This document shows positions 13,368-23,565 of a stretch of DNA of 64,000 nucleotides, piece by piece. The first letter of the stretch is position 1. Each line of letters begins with the position of its first letter. The position numbers and the translations under genes were made by a program. Source of the stretch: Hyaloperonospora brassicae (lineage: Eukaryota; Oomycota; Peronosporomycetes; Peronosporales; Peronosporaceae); the NCBI GenBank assembly GCA_947650285.1, contig CANTFL010001429.1, positions 62,001 to 126,000 of the forward strand, written 5' to 3'. The notes under the pieces were generated by a model. The model saw nothing but the letters and a program-made list of their open reading frames with translations, was not told the DNA's origin and made no database searches.

Positions 13368-14717
13368 TCAGCGTCTCAAGCGACGGACTACGCATTTCGG
13401 TGTCAACGGAGACGGAGTAAGACTGGGTGCACTTCCGAAGACAATGGTTTCACCGGTGGCTGGAGACTTCTTGCTCGACGTCTGACTTGGATCGTTTGTC
13501 CTTGTTGGAGCAGGCGTGGGCTCCGGTTCACTCTGAGTAACAGATCCCCATTCACCCTCCCACTGCTTCTGGCTACTGCTCGGTGGGTTTGCATTCCAAG
13601 CTCCTTGCCAATGCGAAGATTGGCTAGGCGGTGCTGGTTGAGGTCCTTGAGACTGTAGCGATTGGTCGTGCTCGTTTTTCGAAGCTAGAGTCGGCTGCTG
13701 ATTACTGGGCTGCTTGTCCCACTGCGTAGGTTGAGTTTGCTGCTGGTTAATGGGCTTTTTGTCCCACTGTGTAGGCTGAGTCAGCTGCTGGTTGTTGGGC
13801 TGTTTGTCCCACTGCGTAGGTTGAGTCAGATGCTGGTTGTTCGACTGTTGATTTGGAGGCTGAGTCGGAGTACTCAATGTGGGAGCGGGTGTTGGTTGCG
13901 GCACGTCATAAACACTGCCCGAAGATGAAGAGGACTCTTCCGAGTCGTCGGCCGGGTCTGGAGACTCCGACTCAGCAACGGGGGGTGGCGGTGGTGGTGG
14001 TGGTACGTCATAAGCACTGCCTGAAGATGAAGCGAACTCTTCCGAGTCGTCGGCCGGGTCTGGAGATTCCAATGCAGCAGCGGGGGGTGGTGGTGGTGGT
14101 GGTGGTACGTCATAAGCACTGCCTGAAGATGAAGCAGACTCTTCCGAGTCGTCAACCGGTTCTGGAGACCTCACTGTAGCAGCGGGGGTTGGCTGTGGTA
14201 CGTCATAAGCACTGCCTGAAGATGAAGCGGACTCTTCCGAGTCGCCGGCTGGTTCTGGAGTCCATTTTGTGTCACCACCTTTCGTGGCCTTGGAATAGTC
14301 GTGGGTCGGAAAATCTGTCGATGCGCCAGAACTTGAGAAGCTACCCGCAGTGCCGATTGAGACGGTGCCGATTGAGACGGTGTCGATCGCTCCCTTGTCG
14401 ATACCAGACCTCTTCTTGAGCTCGGGAGACAACGTCACAACTTCGAGCGGATCCGCCGCGACCGTCAAATCCGTCTCGGTAGCAGCAACAACCGAGTCAC
14501 CGAGGGTTTCGCCTCCCGCATCATCCGTACTGGGGGTGATCTTGTCGAACGCATAGCTTTTCTTGTCTCCACTGTTGCTGTCGTGCGCCTTGAGATAAGC
14601 GTCGGCTTCCTCCAGTCCCCCCGATGGATTTGGCACACCAGATTTGGGACCGCCAGCGACCACGAAGGAGATGGAATGCGCCACACACGCCGCTAACAGA
14701 GCAAAGCCCGTCTTCAT
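13368..14717 (-). CDS. Secreted repeat-rich, Pro/Ser/Gln-rich protein (mucin-like or wall-associated)
   Basis: This is a 449-residue intronless frame. I start at the second in-frame Met (14717) because it opens directly into a hydrophobic signal peptide, residues 1 to about 21, ending VVAGG. An upstream Met 16 codons earlier would bury that signal. Residues 155-285 carry four imperfect copies of a roughly 33-residue unit, DSEESASSSGSAYDVP followed by a proline run. Two of the proline runs are eight residues long. Residues 297-342 carry three copies of a TQPTQWDKQPNNQQ-type unit, and the tail is Trp/Gln-rich. The mature protein has almost no Cys, and no C-terminal GPI-type hydrophobic tail is visible. 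The composition suggests an extended, possibly O-glycosylated surface or matrix protein. I recognise no enzymatic domain, so the role is inferred only from secretion and composition. Repeat number probably varies between strains. Confidence 0.8.
   Translation of the reverse strand: MKTGFALLAACVAHSISFVVAGGPKSGVPNPSGGLEEADAYLKAHDSNSGDKKSYAFDKITPSTDDAGGETLGDSVVAATETDLTVAADPLEVVTLSPELKKRSGIDKGAIDTVSIGTVSIGTAGSFSSSGASTDFPTHDYSKATKGGDTKWTPEPAGDSEESASSSGSAYDVPQPTPAATVRSPEPVDDSEESASSSGSAYDVPPPPPPPPAAALESPDPADDSEEFASSSGSAYDVPPPPPPPPVAESESPDPADDSEESSSSSGSVYDVPQPTPAPTLSTPTQPPNQQSNNQHLTQPTQWDKQPNNQQLTQPTQWDKKPINQQQTQPTQWDKQPSNQQPTLASKNEHDQSLQSQGPQPAPPSQSSHWQGAWNANPPSSSQKQWEGEWGSVTQSEPEPTPAPTRTNDPSQTSSKKSPATGETIVFGSAPSLTPSPLTPKCVVRRLRR
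13880..14260. repeat. Coding minisatellite, four units of about 95-105 bp
   Basis: Four imperfect copies of a unit containing GTCATAAGCACTGCCTGAAG and CTTCCGAGTCGTCGGCCGGG lie inside the secreted-protein gene. They are separated by runs of GGT/GGC that encode polyproline. The number and length of the runs differ between units, as expected from replication slippage and unequal exchange. Confidence 0.8.
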
Positions 14718-17700
14718 TGTGCCTTCTCGCACAAGGGCGTTCCCCAATGCGTACGAGCGTGCCAAAGAGCGAGTTTTTCCTATTATGAACTACTCTTGTA
14801 AGCCTCTGTCCGATCGCAACAAAAGCTGAAGTGGACCGTGGTCTCGGGTTGGAGCTCGACACAACGAACAGTCCGTCGAACGATAAATCTGCGTGGTAAA
14901 AGAAGTAGTCGAGGAGATAAAGCACATGCTTTCGCACGGTGTTGCGGTCCAGAAACGTCCTCAGTGCGTGACACACACATGGGCTTTTCCGTTCCTGCTG
15001 TTCAGCTTTTGTCCCGAGCATACACGCAGAGGACATGGACTGTGCAGCATGGGGATAGTCGCGCCTCTTTTGCCGTCACTTTGGAAAGCTGGCACAGACA
15101 TGGTATACTTTATCTCGCTCGATGCACAACGCCGTTGCGGTACGGCTTATCGTTGAAGTAAAAGGGCTCGCTTTTACCGTTCCTCGGGCGGACAACTCGA
15201 CTTTGTAGCCTTTTGGTGCCAGCTCATTCGGATGATGCGAAGCTTGAGCTTGCGTGGAGAGGGGAAGCGAAGTCAGTCAGTGTGCGGTAAAGGCCTGACG
15301 TGTGCACAAGTCGGCACATAATCCCATGTGTCTCGTAAAGACTTTTAGTCTTGTGGTTAAGACACGACTAAGAGGTGGAATGAGAAAGAACGGCAGCCCA
15401 TCATTTCGTTTTACACGAATGGAGTATGCACGTGACGATGGACTGTGCACGCTTTGCACCGTCTCCATCGTGGCGTTGCCGCCCTTTCCATCTTCGTCCA
15501 CTCGTTTCTTGACTTGAAAAAAGACACGAGTGACAAGGAATGCCGAGCTATGCTCGTCGCTTTCGCATGTAGTTCTTGTCCGATCGCGTAGCGACGTGAC
15601 GTGGTGGAAGGCAGCACGAGGTCTTGACGTGCACTGCGATCGCACGGACGCCAACAAAAGTCTGTGCCTCGCGCTCGCCAATTTTTCCTCGACGCTTTGC
15701 TGCTGCACGACGGAATGTGTGGTCGTAAGACCTGCGCGCTGAACATGAGCATACGCTTTTGCACGGCTGTTTGGCGTTGACACGACCGTCCATCCGATGT
15801 CAAATGCACTGGCAGCACCAGTAAAAAGGAGACGGCCAAAACTCTGTGTCGTCCGTACACTAAACGCCCGCATGAAAGCTGCATCTGAACACTCAGGTGG
15901 AGTGCATGCACCAGTTAATCCATCGCACACCTTCGAGTGCTCGAAAGACGATACGAAAGCAATCTACGACGCACGTGGCGTCCTGTGGAGTGCAACGCAA
16001 TGGAGAGGGGATAGTGGCTCGTAGACATGGTACGCGTTGCAACGGCTACTGAGGTTGAGCAACGCGATCGAGAAGTTTTTGGGAGACGGGCTGCGGGTAG
16101 TAGTACTCGACAGGTGGCGATGTTACGACTGATCTACGTTCGCCTGTTCCTGCGCACGTTGTGTCTGATACGCTGCTACTTGCACTTGACTTGTGAGTTC
16201 ACTCGCCAGGAACTTAACGACCCATCGACGATGGAAACTGAGAAACGCACAAGAGCGCCGTTTCGAGCAATCGGAACGGCAAAGACTGCCGGCGTCCGAT
16301 ACAATTGAGCCATGCAGACGGTGTCTGCGAACAACAGTCGACGAAAAGCACACTGGCGAAGATAATGCGTGCGATGGCGACTGCGGGGATGAACTAGGGA
16401 CTTGACAAGCGCAGACCGAGACGAGGATCTGCACGACATGAGTCGTTTGTCGAACCGGATTTGGCGAGCGGCGTGAGCGACGCTTCGAGCAGTCGCATAG
16501 CTCGAGTTCTGCAAAATGTGGTCGGTGGAGTGGATTTTGCAGTCGAGACTGGTGATGTGATGGGGACGTTGGCTGAGCGCACAAGGGTCAATGGACGATG
16601 ACATCGGTGCAGCTATGACTTTAACGCCGGCTAATGCACAAGCTGCGCTGAGATTGAGGATGCTTCGGCGTGAGTGAGTCTATTGCCGGGCGTTGAGACA
16701 TTGCCCATTGCTGCAAAAGACTTTGGTTGAGATGGTGTCTTTTGACAACGAACGAGTCGCGGTAATGGATGCGACAAGGACGAGCTCGATGCTGGCGACA
16801 GGAGCGTCATGGTCTTGGAACGACGACAAGGTACGAGGAACCAACGGCTTGCACAGTAAGTGCCGGCACGACCACGGTAGAAAAAAAGGGTTGCGAAACC
16901 GATGCAAGCGCTATATCGAATGCTGAATGCTGACTAGAACACGCACGTTGCAAGGACTTGCCACTGAAACGGGACACAAACCAAGTGTCATTTGAGCCCG
17001 GTTAGGTCTGCAAAGTCAAGTGGCACGAAATCATCGTAAGACGACGTTTTGGAGGCGGAAAAGGCTTGCCGAGGTATGCGAGATGGTTTCCTTCTCGCAG
17101 CAGAACATCGTTTCTACGATGCCAATCGTCAATTGTCCAGAGATGCATTGCCTACACATGAACAATGCCGCGATGGGTTTTCTGCAGAGCTTCGACGTGT
17201 AGAACAGCATAGTTGTCCATGTACAAGTGCGGCGAGTGATGGCTCCTGCTTGTGTAGCAACTCGGGTATGCACAACTTTTTACGATGGCTCTTGGATACT
17301 CAGACTTCAGCGTATGCATGTGGTAGGCGTGGCAAACCGTGTCGATAAGGTACGAGCAATTGATGCCGTCGGCATGACGGCGTGGAATAATCGAGTACAC
17401 GCGCTACCATCCTCACCCATCTTCAAGCACCATCACATTGACCGCGACCAACTTTGACGCTTAATCGCGCAGATTCACTTGCGAAGTAAACCAACAGAGA
17501 CGAAATCAGTGTCCATGGTCAATCGCCATGACAGTATAATTCGCTTCGCTACTCAGCAACATCAAAATTACACTTCCACGTATTCCTCTACCCCCCCCCG
17601 TTATTAGTTTGGCCAGTCCATAGGAAAGAAGTGGGTTTGTGCAATTTTCCACACTTATCGTGTCGACCAAATGATTGTAGCGTGGGTCTGAACGATTAAA

Positions 17701-17949
17701 TCATGGCAAGTCTTCGTTACTATATATCCCCGCACGCTGTCAACACCAAAGTCGGTCAGTCGACACAGTACAAATGAACGACTCTTCGGTAAATGTGAAC
17801 ATCCAGTACATCGCGACTCATTCATCTCGATGCGCTGGCCCCTTTTGACGCAATCCAGACAGGATACAGTTAGCCATGAAAGAGGCTTCTCCTCAAAGCC
17901 GTCATGGACAGTGCCACCATAACTCGCTGCGGCTGTGATGGCCACTGAG
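14718..17949. other. G+C-richer stretch with long overlapping frames but no recognised gene
   Basis: Frames of 100-217 codons occur on both strands (for example 15277-15930 minus and 14838-15161 plus). They overlap one another in different phases, as expected where stop codons are rare for compositional reasons. None shows a domain, signal peptide with conserved follow-on or repeat that I recognise. The plus-strand frame from 16693 to about 17457 stays fairly open with three stops and might be a decayed gene, but I cannot name it. A 12-bp poly-C run lies near 17592. Confidence 0.4.
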
Positions 17950-18480
17950 GCTCAAAATATGTCAGACCAGCATTCAAACTCCGCCACGGACAAGCATTCG
18001 CGTCCGAGCTTCATCAACCTCGGCTTCTTATCACCAGAATCCCCCACCAGCCTGCTGTGCATCCGTCGACCGCTTTTGGTCCGACTGCGCAAATCATGTG
18101 GAGTCCACAGCAACCGCACACACTGTACGCTGGCCTCATCCAGTTTTTAGCCGACAATACTCTCAGCGGGACGCGATATATCACGATCGCAGCCAAAATG
18201 CCACAGAAGTTCCAAGCGATATATCCCTAAGATCAAAACGCCCGAGCAGTAGCCAGGCTCTAGCTCCAACCCGTGCCGGCCAGCCAGCCAGCCGCCGCCA
18301 CCAAGCGCATGAAGATTGTACCGTACGAGCAACGAAACGAACAATTGCCACCCACTGCCGAGCTGGACGAGATGCGACTTGCGGTCACCTGCAAGATAAC
18401 GTGCCAATAATGAGCGAATGCATACAAACTCGCTGAGCAGCAGAGCCGACGACAATTGCGTATACTTGCGTGTGCTTGAA
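17950..18480 (+). pseudogene. Possible decayed gene fragment, unidentified
   Basis: A plus-strand frame is open from the stop near 17947 to a stop near 18229. It reads like protein in its second half, including GPTAQIMWSPQQPHTLYAG and YITIAAKMPQKFQ. After the stop, coding-like pieces resume in shifted frames, including KRMKIVPYEQRNEQLPPT near 18306-18360 and AYKLAEQQSRRQLRI after 18420. No single frame spans the region and no start with a promoter is apparent. I cannot assign a family. It lies tail-to-tail with the G-patch gene. It could be a relic or a gene with introns I have not resolved. Confidence 0.3.
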
Positions 18481-18705
18481 CAGCGGGCGAGCATCTGCAT
18501 GTCCATTCCACCGCTACAACTACAGCTCGACATATCACTGCTGGAAGGTGACAACATTGTAAGCAAGAGCAAAAACAGCAACAACGACAACCACTGGACA
18601 GAATGTACCTCAAACCTCGTGTTCACCTTCTGTTTGCCGCCAAATGCAAGGTCGGGCTCGATCGTCTATTTCATGGACCAACACACGCCAGCCTTCTTCT
18701 GTCTG

Positions 18706-19779
18706 CTAGCGTCTTTCGTTGCGTCGGTCCGAGCGGCTACACTGACTACGACTGCGTCGACGGCGATCTCGGTCTCTGCTGCGATCGCGGTCTCTACGGT
18801 CGCTGCTATGATCACGTTTACGTCCGCGGCTCCCACTGCGACTCCGCTGTCGTCGATCCACACGACTTGGACTACAACGTCGTTCTTGATCCGTCGTCCT
18901 TTTGCCAAAGCGTCGTCGATCATCCTTCCTATCACCCGCATCAAGTCCCGAGCGCTCGTCGCTGGCCTCTGTCGCCACCTTTTCCTTGCTCTCCATCTTC
19001 TTTTTTCTTTTCTTCTTCTTTCCTTGACTCTCTCCAGCCAGCGTCGGTCGCTTGGTCGCTCCCAGACCTAGTAACTTGTGTCTTGGCTGTAGAGTCTTCT
19101 GCACATCGTCGTCCATTGTCTTATCTCCTTTCCATCCCATACCCCGCAGCAAAGCTGCCCCAAAAGCTTCTACAGGCACTGACTCGTACACGTCACTGTG
19201 CACATCCAGCGCGTCGGGACGCAGCGCCACATCGTGTCGGTACTTGTCTGCAACGTCCTGCAGCGCGTCCATCCCCGGGACCGCATTTTGCTGCAAAATG
19301 GGCTTCTGCTGCTGCTCTCTTAACCTCTTTGCACCGTCCTGAAACAGCTCGGCACGCTTCTTTTCTCTCTCATCAGCCAATGGAATCACCAAGTTGAGAG
19401 CGCTCGAAGGAGCACGTCCTTGAGCCGCCTCGGCACAAATTGCCGCCGCCACTTGCTGGTCCATGGACGACGCATCGACTTCTTTCGGTCCATGGCATTT
19501 GTCGGCATTTCTATCGCTTCTACTGCCGTCTTCGTCTCTTTTGTCGCCGTCTTCGGTTGTTTCTTTCACAATGGTATTCCAGGAGTTCGTCTCTCGTAGC
19601 GGAATTACGAGCGGCTTCGATCCGTCCTGGGCGAGGACAACCAGCGCATTAGGGTCATAGTCAGTCACGAAGATCTTTTCGAAAGTATGGGGTGCTGCAG
19701 GCGCAGACGGTGCAAAGCCTGCCGACGCCGCGAGCGTCTTTTTCTTGCTCTTCTTGAGCGCAAAGGCACTGAGCGCCAT
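18706..19779 (-). CDS. G-patch splicing factor of the Spp2/GPKOW type
   Basis: This is a 357-residue intronless protein. In this family the G-patch binds and activates the DEAH helicase Prp2/DHX16 in the catalytic spliceosome, so the expected site of action is the nucleus. The start at 19779 (MALSAFALKKSKKK) is preferred over a Met 23 codons upstream because an initiator-like TCATTTGC lies only 13-20 bp before it. The G-patch core covers about residues 198-245: YESVPVEAFGAALLRGMGWK is the diagnostic block of this family, followed by HKLLGLGATKRP. A Lys-rich patch follows (254-261) and then an Arg/Ser/Asp-rich tail (300-357) typical of splicing proteins. I see no KOW domain after the G-patch, so the architecture is closer to fungal Spp2 than to animal GPKOW. 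The frame is undamaged and the assignment strong. Confidence 0.88.
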   Translation of the reverse strand: MALSAFALKKSKKKTLAASAGFAPSAPAAPHTFEKIFVTDYDPNALVVLAQDGSKPLVIPLRETNSWNTIVKETTEDGDKRDEDGSRSDRNADKCHGPKEVDASSMDQQVAAAICAEAAQGRAPSSALNLVIPLADEREKKRAELFQDGAKRLREQQQKPILQQNAVPGMDALQDVADKYRHDVALRPDALDVHSDVYESVPVEAFGAALLRGMGWKGDKTMDDDVQKTLQPRHKLLGLGATKRPTLAGESQGKKKKRKKKMESKEKVATEASDERSGLDAGDRKDDRRRFGKRTTDQERRCSPSRVDRRQRSRSGSRGRKRDHSSDRRDRDRSRDRDRRRRSRSQCSRSDRRNERR

Positions 19780-19791
19780 GTTCGAATCTGA

Positions 19792-19799
19792 GCAAATGA
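19792..19799 (-). promoter_or_regulatory. Initiator-like element upstream of the G-patch gene
   Basis: On the minus strand the sequence reads TCATTTGC, followed by an A/T-containing GATTCG, 13-20 bp upstream of the chosen start. It matches the oomycete initiator pattern TCAYTYY reasonably well. This is inferred from pattern only. Confidence 0.45.
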
Positions 19800-19808
19800 A
19801 AATAGAGA

Positions 19809-19882
19809 CACGTGAGATTTGGTCCTCGATCGCTGTTTCGCAATTCACGTGAGATTTGGTCCTCGATCGCTGTTTCGCAATT
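19809..19882. repeat. Perfect 37-bp tandem duplication containing CACGTG
   Basis: CACGTGAGATTTGGTCCTCG begins at 19809 and again at 19846, and all 37 bp are identical in the two copies. Each copy contains a CACGTG palindrome, the core site of bHLH and some bZIP proteins. The duplication sits 30-103 bp upstream of the G-patch start, so it doubles a possible promoter site. Confidence 0.85.
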
Positions 19883-20274
19883 ATTGATCACGATTTGCGA
19901 GAGCCAATTATTGGCTGTCGAGATTGCTGAAGAGGTGGGCGGTGTTGCAATATTTTAGGGACTCCATTAGGGGCTTGGGCGTCCCAATATATTTAAGCTA
20001 CCTCGGGTATCGAAACTAAAGAAGGTGATTGACGGCACGACATCTGTCAGTGGTGTTGTTCAAGACGGTGCTTTCAACAAAGAATGTGTGAGGTGCATTT
20101 AATTAAACCGTGTCACTCGTCTCAAAGCAGCTCGGTAGGAGCAGCACCATACTTGTCTTATTCTAGCTACACGCACACACACACACACACGTACACTGTC
20201 ATTTATTGAGCACCAGCACGCGCGTGATGAATGAGGGCGCTCGTGCACGCGCCTTATTGACTGCAACGACTGAA

Positions 20275-20480
20275 TCTTGCAGCTGCAACAGCACCAGCAA
20301 TATCATCAATAACAACAACAACAGCAACCGCAGTGCCTACAACAACAGAATTAGCAACATTAGTAGCATCATCAACAGAGAAACAACAACAGCAACCACA
20401 GCACCCTACAACAACACAAGCAGCAGCAACATCAGCATCAACATTAATAAAGCAACTAAAACAACATTAACGAAACCAAT
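20275..20480. repeat. Interrupted AAC/AGC trinucleotide tract
   Basis: The tract is dominated by AAC, ACA and AGC triplets with frequent interruptions. It is low-complexity DNA and explains an apparent 98-codon frame. Confidence 0.7.
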
Positions 20481-20537
20481 AACATCAGTATTAACAGCGT
20501 GAGCACCAATTGACTGTGTTTTCGGCCGCATCCGATG

Positions 20538-20565
20538 ATACGAGGACGCATTTACGTCCTCGTAT
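20538..20565. repeat. Perfect 11-bp hairpin, 6-nt loop
   Basis: ATACGAGGACG (20538-20548) pairs perfectly with CGTCCTCGTAT (20555-20565) around a CATTTA loop. It is followed by a short G+C-rich segment. No adjacent gene shows what it would terminate or regulate. Confidence 0.75.
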
Positions 20566-21055
20566 TCAGCGCCTGCGCCCGCAACTGGTTGCTGCAAGCG
20601 CAGCACGCCGCGGCAGAATCCTGTCCGCGGCTTCCCAAACAGGGCGGGGGTTGGTGACCGCCGAGAAAGGGAAAACAACATAATATTTAAGAACATTTGA
20701 TTTTATGTGTACCACATTGACTAAATAACACTAGAACATGAGGCATTTTTTTCCAATTATCTGGTGCACTTTTTATCTTCCTGATTTAATAATGTATTTT
20801 TTAATTCCCCCGAAAAGAAAGTCTTCTCTGCGTACCAATTTGCACCCTCGACTTAAATCACTATTCATTTATCATCAGACGGACTATATTTTTTGCCGTC
20901 AGAAGCCAACGGCTGCAAAAGTGATGTAGCCACACAGTCAATAGGATGACCACGGTGTCGTTTGTTTCTGTGCAAAGCAAGATGCGACTCACAAGATAGC
21001 TATAGAAGTACTTCGCTTAAAATGTTTACGAAATTGCAATAGTGGCGTCGCCATG

Positions 21056-21492
21056 TGTGCAACGGGGTAGCAGTAATATGACATTGTCATTATGAAGCAA
21101 ATGACAATAAAGAATATTACGCTGAATATTATTTTAACAACATCACCAAGCATAGTGAAATCGTTGGGATGACCGAAGGATCTTCCCATTGGTTGATATT
21201 GAGATGATATTAGCCCACCAATCGCTGCTAGACGCGCGCAATTGGTGGTGAGTAGACGTCAGCATACGTTTAGTTCGATTAATATAATCAAGTCAGAACG
21301 AACAAGAGAAACAAGAGTGATAGGACTTAACTGTATTACATAACATTTATACTTTTACCACGACTTGAGTCTTCACCTTGGTCGTTACCTTCCTCTGTGT
21401 AAGTAATTACACCTAGCTGGGCACTGACCTTCACTGTAGTCAGTGAAAGGTTAGCTCCCTACTGGTAGTCTAGTACGTAGTCGTCGGTACCT
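21056..21492 (+). repeat. 5' LTR of the 21-28 kb Gypsy element
   Basis: The LTR is nearly identical to 28233-28670 from 21079 onward. The first 22 bp differ but share a TG start and an AAC...TAGC pattern. The start at TG (21056) is supported by the 3' copy and by a diverged relative near 56524, both of which begin TGAT(A/G)TAAC. The end is set where the copies diverge (21492). It does not end in a clean CA. Confidence 0.75.
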
Positions 21493-21643
21493 CGTAACCT
21501 GGTGGCACTTTTTAGTCCGAATAAGGACAACACTCGCATCGCCCATAATGAACATGTTGAGCTAAGTCGAAGACGACAGATTTCACGGAACCCGTGAAAG
21601 CTACTCCCATTTGAGCGATGTAGAATGATGAGCAATCGAACGA

Positions 21644-22530
21644 ATGAGTTCGACCGTTGGCGAAGAAGCTATCTGGGCCATGCTATCCACAAGGGATAGA
21701 GATCAGCAGAATTACGTCATTAGTAAGTTCTTGCAACGAGAACTTGATGAGTCGCGAGAGCAGGGGACCTTGCTGCAACAACAAAATCACCCGCGGACAG
21801 ATGCACTGAGATAGTAGTCGTCTCATTCCGCACGGTTGACGCTCACGCGTCGAAAGAAGTCTCTAAAGCTAGAGATGACCAAGTATTACGGAGTCGAGAA
21901 CGAGTTTCTAATGAGATGGTTTGTCGAAAACGACGGTGTCATCGAGGCCCGTCGCATCAACGAAGAGCGAGCGCAAGTCGCATTTCTCAGTCTTACTTGG
22001 CAGGGGACGCCAAGAATGGGGCCCTGAATCTCAAGTTACACGACCCGAACGAGTTCGAGTCGTTAGACGTCGTCCATACCCTGCTCAGTGAGACGTTTGA
22101 GCCTCCCAGGGCAGAGTTCAGGACTCTCTCTGAACTCCTTGAGATCAACCAGGGTAAGTGTAAGATATACGCTTACGCTCAGCATGCGCGCTACATTGCA
22201 AGTTGCATGGTAGTGAACCCTGTGAGTGAATTTGTGAAGATCGCATTATTAATTTAAGGTTTTTCAGATGGTCCCGTCCGGCATTACCTGTTTCGCGGAG
22301 AGCTACAGACGCTCTCTGAAGTATTCTACGTTGCAAAACAGGAAGACTTAAGCGTAGGACAGGTTCAATCTACGCTAACTCCCTATCGTCCCCAGAGTCG
22401 ACCGGCGGTCGTAGATCCAGAAAATATGGACATCTGTAATGTCGAAAGCGAGAAACCTCGCCCTCTGAATGACACGCGATTGCTGAGACTCCGTCGCCGT
22501 CATAAAGTGGGATGCTACGCATTTGAATGA
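21644..22530 (+). pseudogene. Gypsy Gag, frameshifted
   Basis: Gag is the capsid-like protein that packages element RNA. The frame opens at 21644 (MSSTVGEEAIWAML) and stops near 21811. It resumes with KYYGVENEFLMRWFVEND, shifts near 21990, and continues with LKLHDPNEFESLDVV, FEPPRAEFRTLSELL and HARYIASCMVVNPVSEF. These are the usual landmarks of the retrotransposon Gag fold. The C-terminal zinc knuckle survives only as CYAFE before a stop at 22528-22530. At least two frameshifts and three stops make it inactive. Confidence 0.75.
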
Positions 22531-22802
22531 AGTATCCGCCGCTCAGTACCCCTCGGTGCTGAGCGCCGTAATTGTCCATTAGTCAAAAGAATTGGAGGTT
22601 GAAGGTCTCATGCTGTTGCAAACCCGCAACAGCGTGGCGGACCATCAAAAAATGGTCAGAGTCAGTAGTGAAGGAGCGCTCCCACTAATCCAGCAACATC
22701 AAGAGAATTTGACCATCTCTTTAAGAAGGTTGCTCCCGAAAATCAGTCTCTGTGTGTCTCTGCACCTGTTGATGAGGTGTCCTTCATCACCTTGACAATA
22801 AA

Positions 22803-23112
22803 ATGACAAAGGACTTGTCACTTCGCGCACTAATTGACTGTGGGGCGTCAAAAACTTATTTCGGCGCCAGTTTCTGGGGTCCCGACGTCTTGACTTTTTT
22901 GTGCGAGACACCTTCTAAACGAGGATGACGATGCGCCTTGCTACAAGCGCATCGTCAGTGTGAAGAAACGTGAAGTAGAAATTTACTACACGTTAGAAGG
23001 CGAACAGTACGCAGACAACTTCATCTTGCTGGATCTGTATGACAAGTTCGAAGTTGTCCCAGGGCTTTCTTGGCTCAGGAGATACGAGCCAAGGGTGAGA
23101 TGGCATTATTGA
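22803..23112 (+). pseudogene. Gypsy retropepsin, broken
   Basis: LRALIDCGASKTYFGA is the aspartic protease active site in the D-C-G-A-S form. A stop follows after about 40 codons. The frame then resumes with the flap-side strand, YTLEGEQYADNFILLDLYDK, and ends with a GLSWLRRYEP block typical of this protease family. A functional product is not possible without repair of the frame. Confidence 0.7.
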
Positions 23113-23565
23113 TCAGTAACTATGCCCGCCGGTTGTGCATCTGATGACCATCCGAAGAACGTCTCGGAACGCATATATTTGTGTGAATGTACTGCGAGTG
23201 AGTGCGATGGCCTCACTTGTGGTACGGTCGTTAGCACGACTGAATCGGGACACAGTGTAGATGATCACTACAGTGTAGAGAATGTTCTTCGGCATCCAAT
23301 GGATGTGATCTCTCAGGAAGTAACCGAGACATTGAAAGCCTTGATTAACGACGGACCAAGCGTAGGCGCTTACACTCTCGATCTGATTGTGCCTCCAAAG
23401 TTAACTTCGGAGATAACCTGATTGCCAAAGCTAGATACGAAAAGATATTTGCGTGATCTGCGTAGTGGCAAAGTCAAGCAGATCTGTGTACTCGTCGCGG
23501 AGGACGAGTACGTAATCGTTATTCGATCGGCAACGGTGTTTAATGAGACCGAACGGGTTCTCGAC

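Larger units (their letters stand above)
19883..21055. other. Intergenic DNA with simple repeats
   Basis: This stretch holds a short CA microsatellite near 20170-20190, an interrupted AAC/CAG trinucleotide tract at about 20275-20480, and a strong hairpin at 20538-20565. The open frame across the AAC tract encodes mostly Asn, Ser and Thr and is best explained by the repeat. No gene is recognised. Confidence 0.6.

Noticed and set aside
13853..14179. 108-codon plus-strand frame rich in Val and Lys
   Set aside because: It is the antisense reading of the tandem repeats in the secreted-protein gene.
15277..15930. 217-codon minus-strand frame
   Set aside because: It overlaps other long frames on both strands in a G+C-rich stretch, with no domain, no consistent start context and no repeat or signal that is followed by conserved sequence. 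Length is explained by few stop codons.
18147..18626. 159-codon minus-strand frame starting with a Leu-rich stretch that resembles a signal peptide
   Set aside because: The Leu run is the reverse of a CAA/CAG-rich plus-strand tract, and the plus strand here reads more like decayed coding sequence. No follow-on domain.
18418..19397. Two long plus-strand frames (217 and 264 codons) across the G-patch gene
   Set aside because: They are antisense shadows of the Arg/Ser-rich and G-patch coding sequence on the minus strand.
20206..20502. 98-codon Asn/Ser/Thr-rich frame
   Set aside because: The frame follows an AAC/AGC trinucleotide tract and shows no other protein features.
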